A DNA stretch of 64,000 nucleotides from Pteria penguin (Eukaryota; Mollusca; Bivalvia; Pterioida; Pteriidae): contig CM068590.1 of assembly GCA_035048485.1 (NCBI GenBank), positions 17,343,274 to 17,407,273 of the forward strand, given 5' to 3'. The notes beneath the pieces are model-generated. The model did no database searches, was not told the DNA's origin, and saw only the letters and a program-made list of their open reading frames with translations. This document shows positions 56,930-64,000 of the stretch, one piece after another; position 1 is the first letter of the stretch; each line of letters opens with the position of its first letter. A program made the position numbers and the translations under genes.

Positions 56930-58060
56930 GATGGAAATGATATGCAAAAACATATATGAAAAAAATCATATTGGCTTTTATTTATAGCAACGGTCAAATT
57001 TGTATATATAAGAAAAATCGGCTTAAAATTGCACTAAAAAGGATATTTTTCGACATTAAATAATTCAATGACATGGTATAAAATTGGATTTTGTTCGCTA
57101 ATTAATTCATTATTTTCTCTTCAATTCAGTAAGACAACATGTTGTACGGTTTAGCACTATGTGGCGCTTTTATAGGACATACCTAGATTTTCTTAATTTT
57201 CATTTTTCTTTTCAGACTCGCAAGGATTCTATAAGAGATAATACTTTTCCCCAAAAAATGTTTTCTTTATGTGCACATATATTTTTCTACAACATGTAAA
57301 AAATCATCGTTGCCAAATATCCACCAGGTGGGCAAAAATATCAGAAACAAATATACTGTGTTAAGATGATATATGAAATAATATACCACAAACTGAAAAA
57401 ATATCTTCACTTCATTTTTACTCAAACTTCCTTAACTATGTGGATTTTTATTAAATATAAAGAGAGAGTTTAGAAATATATTTGAGTTATCACCCGTGTT
57501 TGTACATGTAGGAACACTCTTTGCAGGAGACAAATATAAGTATCAGACGAACGAAAAACGAAAGTTCACAAAATTATTGTTAACCGATGTTTGAAAATTG
57601 TACACTTTTATAATCGTTAAAACTCTCAACCTCAATACTCAACCCAAATCGCTGAGGTGAACTCAACTGAGTACACTCCTTAAATCGCCGTCACGAAATA
57701 GCTGAAGCTTTTTTCAGTTGAAACCGATTAAACCATATTTAACTTAGTTGAGGTGTTACATAAAATGAGTGAGTTTTCACAGATTTTTTTTTTCTTTTTT
57801 TACGTATTTATACGTAATGATGTACGTAATTTCATCTTATCGTCTTTTTTGTTTATTAACATAAATTAACAAAATGCATGTTTTCATGTAAATCTGTCAT
57901 CAATGTTAAAAGTTTACGGTTGTAAATACGAAATTATAAGCGCTATGCACATTATGAATTTGTTTTCGACAAGAAATACAGTCGTTCAGTTGAGGTTTGT
58001 AGCACTGATGAATATTCAATCTTTTGAAGAGATTGCACCTACGAGAAGGTGCCGACGATA
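56930..58060. other. non-coding stretch
   Basis: AT-rich with no gene supported. Around 57620-57760 there are several 'ctcaac/gttgag' words that partly complement each other, but they do not form a clean inverted repeat. Confidence 0.35.
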
Positions 58061-58061
58061 T

Positions 58062-58269
<208 letters not shown>

Positions 58270-60015
58270 TATGTTTTATATATATCGGATACCTGGACAA
58301 ACCGGATTACCTCACCTATCGTCGTCGGTCTCAACTTTTTGTCTTTAAAAGTGATTATATTAGGCCCGGATATCTCGACCCCTATGAAAAAAACTGTTAT
58401 TAACAATAATCCATATTATGTCTTTCTTATGGCTACATTTATTTTCTATCCAGCAATTATTTCATCTATTACAAGAATAAGCTATTGCGTAACGATCAAT
58501 TGATCAATTAAGTCCGGATCACTGTTACAATCCATATATATGTTCTTCGGGTGCTTACATTATCTCCGTCTGTAGAATGTTTGTAGTCGCGGAGGACACA
58601 CACTAAAACTTATAGGCTGACGCCAACGCGGACTCGGAAAAGAAAACTATTGATTTCTATAAGAATATTTCTTCGTGAAACATTATACTAGCACTATTGT
58701 GGTAATATTTAAAAATATTTATTTTAGTGCATATTTAATAGCGATAAATCAAGGTTTCTTTGGTCGGGTTTTTTTATTCAAGTCAGCATTCGAATGCAAA
58801 TGTGCTATGGTCTCGTAGACCAGAGTTAGAGATCAAAATGGCAAGTTTCATGTTTAAAGTAATTAAAGGTAAATTTTTAAAAGTATACAAACTTTGTATC
58901 TGAGGAATTGAATAAAGTTCGAAAATGTTAGGAAAGTCTGCAATTATTTACTGGCTACTAAACGCTACTCCTAATTTTTGAAATCTAGGGGCCCGGGTGG
59001 CTACCATGTCAAAAGAGTTAATTTTAGTCCTTGCCTGGTCTGTGCCATGTTTTGAAGCTTGGTGTGTACCCACAGAAGCACAGACGCAAAGTGTCATATC
59101 TTAGTAACAGACTAATAAGAAATGAGTCATAACATTAAGTAGAATGTCTACAAATACACATTAAAAGATAAAATTTTGACTTAAATCGGAGATCATTAGA
59201 CTACGAAACAAATACCTTACCGATTAAACTATACAACTTAAATTAATTCAATCAATTAAAACAAAACAAAAAAAAACAACAAAAAACAAAGACAAAAAAC
59301 AAAGAAACAAAAAAAAACAACAAAAAACAAAAACAAAAGAAAAACCAATAAAAAAAAAATCCAAAAAGAGAATTGCAGCACAGATTCAATGTACCATGTT
59401 GCAAAACTTACTACTTAGAGTGAATAATGTCTTGCTATACTGTTTAAGACAGACTAGAGTCCCTTACCTGCAACACGCTTACATGAATTTTCTGTCCATG
59501 ATCTATAACGCTGCAAAAGTAAACCAGTATGGAATGTCATTCTGGCTTATACATGTTCGAAATATATTGGACATATAATCCGGAAACCGATTTTTGATAC
59601 TCCACTCCTATAGTCACGTATTATTAATTTTATCATTAATGATGTTTTTTATCTTTTATTTTTTATCTATTATTTATTTATTTAATTAATTTTTTTGTTT
59701 TTGTTTTTTGGTTTGTTGTTTCGTTGATCCACTGTTCGGTCCCTTTTCCATACGAATTTTGTCAACAACTTTACCATCAATTATAAATGAGGCATTTTGT
59801 CCCTGTCAGTTATCCTTCCTTGTTATTTATGTTATCATCTTTGTCAATAAACGAAAATTTGTACAAACGACTGCGAAAGTTTGAAAACGATACATAAAAG
59901 GCAGTCAGATATCTTTATAAAGGACAGGAAAGTTTTAACACAAACATATGTACAAATTTTTAAATAAACAAAAATAGTATATCTTCCAAAATGTGTGAAA
60001 TATAATATGTGATAT
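58270..60015. other. non-coding stretch downstream of gene 3
   Basis: Contains an A-rich 'aaaaacaac'-type run at 59262-59365. No gene, SINE or transposon end recognised. Confidence 0.4.
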
Positions 60016-60017
60016 AC

Positions 60018-60124
<107 letters not shown>

Positions 60125-60179
60125 CACTTGTGTTCTATTCTTTTCCATGAGTTTTCCCTGCGTTACATGAGTTTGACTG

Positions 60180-60485
60180 TCAGTGAAAGATCAATCTAAT
60201 TTTAAATCCAGCTATTGTTGTAAAAAGCCTAATACAGAATATGTCTGTTAACAGTTGTCGACGATCGTTGCTAACAAATGGATTTTCAACTCTTTCTTCA
60301 AGGTGTTGAAAAAGATGAATTGCTTTTCCTCTAATTTGTTGCAGATTATGTTCCCTTCTACTAAATATTGTGGCAAACTCTGACTTCAGTGAGTCTATTC
60401 TGTGCTGTAGAGGTTTAAGATTAGGATAACCATTTATTTCATCCAAGTACCTCTCTTCAGCGCGTGCCAGTGTGTGAATTAGATA
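60180..60485 (-). CDS. helical family gene 3, exon B (3' coding exon)
   Basis: Acceptor AGTTTTGTTTCAG ends at 60486 and the exon starts in phase 0 with YLIHTLARAEERYLDEI. Shared with the family: NGYPNLKPLQHRIDSLK, a charged amphipathic helix, IHLFQHLEERVENP, a NDRRQ turn and the hydrophobic, basic end FKIRLIFH. It is exactly 101 codons plus TGA, as in genes 1 and 2. It is also the closest relative of the pseudogene at 15535. The intron to exon A is only 119 bp, which probably reflects the ancestral gene structure. There is no known domain; the product is predicted helical, with a possible coiled coil in residues 25-65. Confidence 0.75.
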   Translation of the reverse strand, partial: YLIHTLARAEERYLDEINGYPNLKPLQHRIDSLKSEFATIFSRREHNLQQIRGKAIHLFQHLEERVENPFVSNDRRQLLTDIFCIRLFTTIAGFKIRLIFH

Positions 60486-60604
60486 CTGAAACAAAACTAT
60501 ATATATATAAATATATTTATATAGATTCACTAAATAAATGTTGCAGTTTGAAGAAAATATCAAAATAAGATGCCTTTATTATGAATAAATATTCATATAC
60601 TTAC

Positions 60605-60881
60605 TCTGTACTGGTTATCAGGTCCAACTTCTTGAAATATTAAATCGAAAAAGATCTTAAGTTCATTTTGCAATATTGTTTTGTAATTCCGTCTGCTTTG
60701 ATGATTTTCTGTATTCCTGAGCTGCTGAAAAATTATTTTGAATTTTTGATCAAATTTAAGAATAATTTCAAGTGCTCGTTGTCCTCTTTCTTCTTCGTCC
60801 GCTATCGATAGACGTAGTATATTTTCGAACGATCTTTGTTGCCTTTGGATACGATGCATCTTCTATATCATATCTGTCTTC
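60605..60881 (-). CDS. helical family gene 3, exon A (start-bearing)
   Basis: Acceptor GATTTTCACAG ends at 60882. The first 22 bases of the exon contain an in-frame TAG, so translation starts at ATG 60859 (MHRIQRQQRSFE). The coding part is 85 codons, ending DNQYR before donor AGA|GTAAGT. Joined to exon B it gives a 186-residue protein. It keeps the DEEER acidic motif, KFKIIFQQL hydrophobic run, NHQSRRN and FFDLIF. It lacks about nine N-terminal residues relative to genes 1 and 2. With intact frames, canonical sites and a compact intron this is the cleanest member of the family. Expression and function are unknown. Confidence 0.75.
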
Positions 60882-60889
60882 CTGTGAAA

Positions 60890-61270
60890 ATCAAAATCTA
60901 AACTTTAACCATTTTTTATACACAACGTAACTGCCAAAAGGTATCAAGTATCACTAATAATCGTTGAATGTCAAAAGCAAGCAAAGCATACCAAAATGAA
61001 TTATGTGAATTCCGGACACAACATCTTTTTACCTTGATTGTATGTTAGATATTTAAAACGTATTGATCTATAACATAATAGTAATAATAATATAGTATAA
61101 CTCCCATATATTCATCTGGAACTGCAGATAAATATTGGCAGCTTAAGAAAAGACAGATCAATAACCAACTGACTCCCACCCCCCTTCCTCCCCTCCTCTC
61201 TTATCTACCTTTAACGTTAAGAATAATACGATTTAGATATATACATGTATTTCGAAACAAAACAAATTGG
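60890..61270. other. upstream region of gene 3
   Basis: Expected to hold the 5' UTR exon and promoter. A pyrimidine-rich stretch 'cccacccccctt' followed by 'cctcccctcctctc' lies at about 61177-61200, but no core promoter element can be asserted. Confidence 0.3.
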
Positions 61271-61271
61271 A

Positions 61272-61482
61272 GTTGCTGATCTAATAACCAAGAGGTCTCG
61301 GGTTTGACTCCCGCCATGTACACACCATCTTTTGGATGAGATAGTAAATTCCATAAGTCCCCTGTCACTTAGGCTTAGTAAGTAGAAGATCTCTCACTGC
61401 TTCGGGTTAGTCCTCTGCAAAGGTATAATTTTCCATGCAATGCATCAGGCAGATGCCGTCACCATATATGTAAATATAATCG
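61272..61482 (+). mobile_element. tRNA-headed SINE, family A, diverged
   Basis: Degenerate head with B-box-like 'cgggtttgactcccgcc', then 'ttttggatgagatagtaaa', 'gatctctcactgcttcggg' and 'gcaatgcatcaggcagatgccgtcaccatata'. It matches the family A body in plus orientation. Confidence 0.7.
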
Positions 61483-61489
61483 GTAAGTG

Positions 61490-62685
61490 ACGTACTGCAA
61501 TAATTAATGAAGACATAGCCCTATAAGTTAAACTTTTTGTATTTCTCCGTTTGACTTTTTATGAATTGACTAATAAATGATACCACTTAGAATATGAACA
61601 TGGCAAATATTGATAATTTAGAATTTAGTCCAACAGTTCCTTAATTACAAATTCTGTATCTTCTTTATTTTCTTCATTTTGAATTAAGGTACAGAAATCA
61701 TTCACAATCAAAAAAGCTATAAACAGACTCAGAAAGTAACCTTAATAGTTTTCTGTCCTTTTATGACTTTCATACAGTTATTCTATTTTATCTACGTAAC
61801 AATATTATACCAGATTCTTTGGTGAACTAAAGACTAAGGTTCTAGAAATGGACAAAACAATGCACTGCATCAATAAATGTATATATATATATTCTTATCT
61901 TTATCTTAACATATTTTATATCAATTGAAGAAATATGATACAAAAATGCTACAGACACCCTCATCATAGACCCTTTGGTGTTTAAACTTCAACTTACCTG
62001 TTACATAGTCACAGTTTACTAATGCAAATTGAGTAAGAGTTGAAAAGAAGAAAATTGACACTGATGCGTATAATGAAAATGCAAATATGATACAAAGGGA
62101 TCGTTTTTCGATTCCTTTGAATGTTTTAATGTTTATCTATGGTAGATGATATAATACTAAGTATTCTACCTAGATATTTTTTATGATTTATGCTGTTCAT
62201 GTTTGAAAATACTTACAAGTATGATGAATGATAGTGAGGCCCGTCGCAAATTAATCAAAATGCGTTGTTTGCAATGTTCACTTTAATGATTTATCGGTAT
62301 ATATTTTAACATGTAAATCAAAATCATATCATTACAATATTCATTTTGTATTTTTCTCGCTTCTTAAATTTCATCTCATTTGGAGTTGAAATAAAGAAAT
62401 TACGGCAATTTGAAAATAGCTAAAATCATTAAAATATTTAACGATAACGCGACGGTACAGCGAAATGTTTATTTTGCCTTGCCTTGGGAAGGCTTGCATA
62501 GAATTAAAAGCATAAAAGCGATATGTCCATTGGCGTTGGCCGGGCTCACGTTTGTATCTAATCCAATAAAGTAAAATTTGACAGGTAAGTAGGTCCATTA
62601 CCTGTAAACAGCTGATCACCGAAATGAAAACGATGGGCGACTTGGGCAAACATTTTTTTAAATCTACTATTTTCAGTTTTTAATC
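61490..62685. other. non-coding stretch
   Basis: A 92-codon minus-strand frame (62371-62649) starts with TTG and contains LLYWIRYKREPGQRQWTYRFYAF. A TTACAG acceptor-like site precedes VMDLLTC within it. I recognise no domain and treat it as unsupported. The rest is featureless. Confidence 0.3.
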
Positions 62686-62689
62686 TTTT

Positions 62690-62965
62690 TTTCGAGTCTT
62701 ATAGAGTGAGCCTTCACCCATAGTTCCCCCGGCGGTCCCACGCTAGAGTGAGCCTTCCTCCCTCGAGGGGAATATCCACTCTACAGCCAGCCTTCAACCC
62801 CCACCCCCTTGCATAATTTTGAATGGGACTTCCTCCTGGCGGTTCCACTCTAGAGTTTCCTTTCCCGCTTAGGGATTTAGACTCACGCTAGAGCTAGTTT
62901 TCGTCTGCCCTTATTTTGAGTAAGAATCCATCTCCATATGATGATATTACTGTAGTGAAACACTA
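62690..62965 (-). repeat. dispersed repeat with ACTCTAGAG units (right copy)
   Basis: The inverse of 900-1110: 'gcataattttgaatgggac', 'ggcggttccactctagagt', 'cggcggtcccacgctagagtgagccttc' and 'atattactgtagtgaaac'. It shows at least three internal repetitions of a roughly 60 bp CTAGAGTGAGCCTTC unit, so the family seems to be internally tandem. Non-coding. Confidence 0.6.
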
Positions 62966-62969
62966 TGGT

Positions 62970-63845
62970 GTCTCAACCGCATTACAATTAAGCTTATGTG
63001 TCCATAATTTTGGTTGCACGCCTATGGCGGATTTTGTCATAAGACTCGCCTATTGTGAATTTTGTGATACAACTGAGTCAGTTGTGATTGGAAAACAAAT
63101 ATAAAATAAAAATATTCACTAATATAAATATTCAGTAATGATGAAATAATCAACAGACCAAAACAGTGAACAAATCACAAAGAATCAAGTAAAATAATAA
63201 CGAACAAAAATAAACTTGTGTATCTTTTTTTCCGCTGGTATATAGTATTCACTGTAGTCAAAGTAATTCTTGATATCTACTAGAACTGTTTTAAAGGAAT
63301 GAATACCCCACCGCTGCATCTAAATATTGTAGCCAGTGATACCCAAAGTATTGGCTGTAGATTACACTGGAAGACTGAGTATTTCTGTGAAATTACCTTT
63401 GACACATAACCTTAAATTCAAGGTTAAAATCACAGAATTATAATTAAATGAGTAAAGAACCAGGTTACAAAAATTCAATCGTATGACCAAGACACAATTT
63501 TGTCCATGGCATGCACTGTTACTTTGACTTATAAACAACTTTGGGTAAGGTCATGATCCCTGTGGTATCAACAGTTGCGTGAATGTTTATCCAAATCAAA
63601 CGAAGCAACGAAATTAAAGGCTCAAATATGAATCTACAATAACAACTATGATCTTGACTTTAAATACGTCACATTGCTTTAAAGCTTGGATGAACAGCAA
63701 AGTCAGTCACGTGAAATACCATCCTGATCCAAGTCAACAGAAAAAGTAGTTACCACCCGGACACAAATTTGTGAACTTGATAGTGCAGATACCGGTATTA
63801 ACCCTTGGATTAAGGTCATAACACACCATCGGGTGAAGGAAAATA
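62970..63845. other. non-coding stretch
   Basis: No gene supported. A few 'aaggtca' words occur near 63415 and 63550, without clear periodicity. Confidence 0.4.
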
Positions 63846-63849
63846 ATTG

Positions 63850-64000
63850 TGTGTAGATGCTCACTCTCCCCGGGCACCTGATCTCACTCCATTACAGGGG
63901 TTCACATATGCTCTTCAAGTAGACATATTTTGTTATTTTCCATTTGTTTTTCATTTTCACTGATTCTGTATGTCCTCTGCTTTTATGATTTTTGGACTTG
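63850..64000 (+). mobile_element. Penelope-like clade II 3' tail, cut by window edge
   Basis: It reads 'gatgctcactctccccgggc', 'acctgatctcactcc', 'ggggttcacatatgctcttcaagtagacatattttgttattttcc' and 'gtatgtcctctg'. This is the inverse of 27530-27690, 16060-16170 and 12180-12275. The motif and tail are well preserved. The element continues to or beyond the edge. Confidence 0.75.

Overview
This 64 kb window looks like eukaryotic, most likely bivalve mollusc, genomic DNA. It is AT-rich, has introns with canonical GT/AG sites, and is crowded with short tRNA-headed SINEs, Penelope-like reverse transcriptase relics, microsatellites and the 'AAGGTCAAGGTCA' and 'GGGCCATAACT' repeats I associate with mollusc genomes. 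That assignment is from pattern recognition only. There are no bacterial operons, no rRNA genes and no convincing free-standing tRNA genes. Many of the longer open frames are simply homopolymers or microsatellites read as protein.

The only apparent host genes form an unrecognised family of small helical proteins, all on the minus strand. Each gene has an exon A (about 85-97 codons, acidic/basic amphipathic helices, with a QxRRN motif) joined in phase 0 to an exon B of exactly 101 codons plus stop (NGYxNL/HEYPDL motif, then a helical stretch, ending in a hydrophobic, basic tail such as KIRLIFH). Copies lie at 1.40-6.47 kb (gene 1), 30.90-36.56 kb (gene 2, with a possible 12-codon first exon) and 60.18-60.88 kb (gene 3, compact, 119 bp intron). 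A fourth copy at 15.5-16.9 kb is a pseudogene whose exon A is split by a 5'-truncated Penelope-like element. The roughly 4.5 and 5.0 kb introns of genes 1 and 2 are swollen by repeats and, in gene 2, by a 3.7 kb Mutator-like transposon.

Layout: 0-7 kb gene 1, with repeats and a SINE in its intron and a 200 bp palindromic MITE carrying four TGACGTCA sites just upstream; 7-9.5 kb Penelope-like copy 1; 10.1-11.6 kb a GT microsatellite and a 22-copy 58 bp minisatellite; 12-14 kb a SINE, an OTU-protease relic and a Crypton-like recombinase exon; 15.5-16.9 kb the pseudogene; 16.9-18.3 kb a foldback element with CTCGTTCGAACGAG palindromes; 18.4-20.7 kb Penelope-like copy 2, inverted relative to copy 1; 24-30 kb SINEs and Penelope-like fragments; 31-36.6 kb gene 2 and the Mutator-like element; 37-57 kb mostly non-coding, with 3'-tail copies, a 1.08 kb mariner-type MITE, inverted and tandem duplications and another reverse transcriptase relic; 58 kb a ~200 bp TA array; 60-61 kb gene 3; 61-64 kb a SINE, a dispersed repeat and a Penelope-like tail at the right edge.

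The most interesting signals are the undescribed two-exon helical gene family, with its uneven exon divergence and transposon interactions, and a short putative RNA structure repeated about a dozen times as the 3' tail of one Penelope-like clade.
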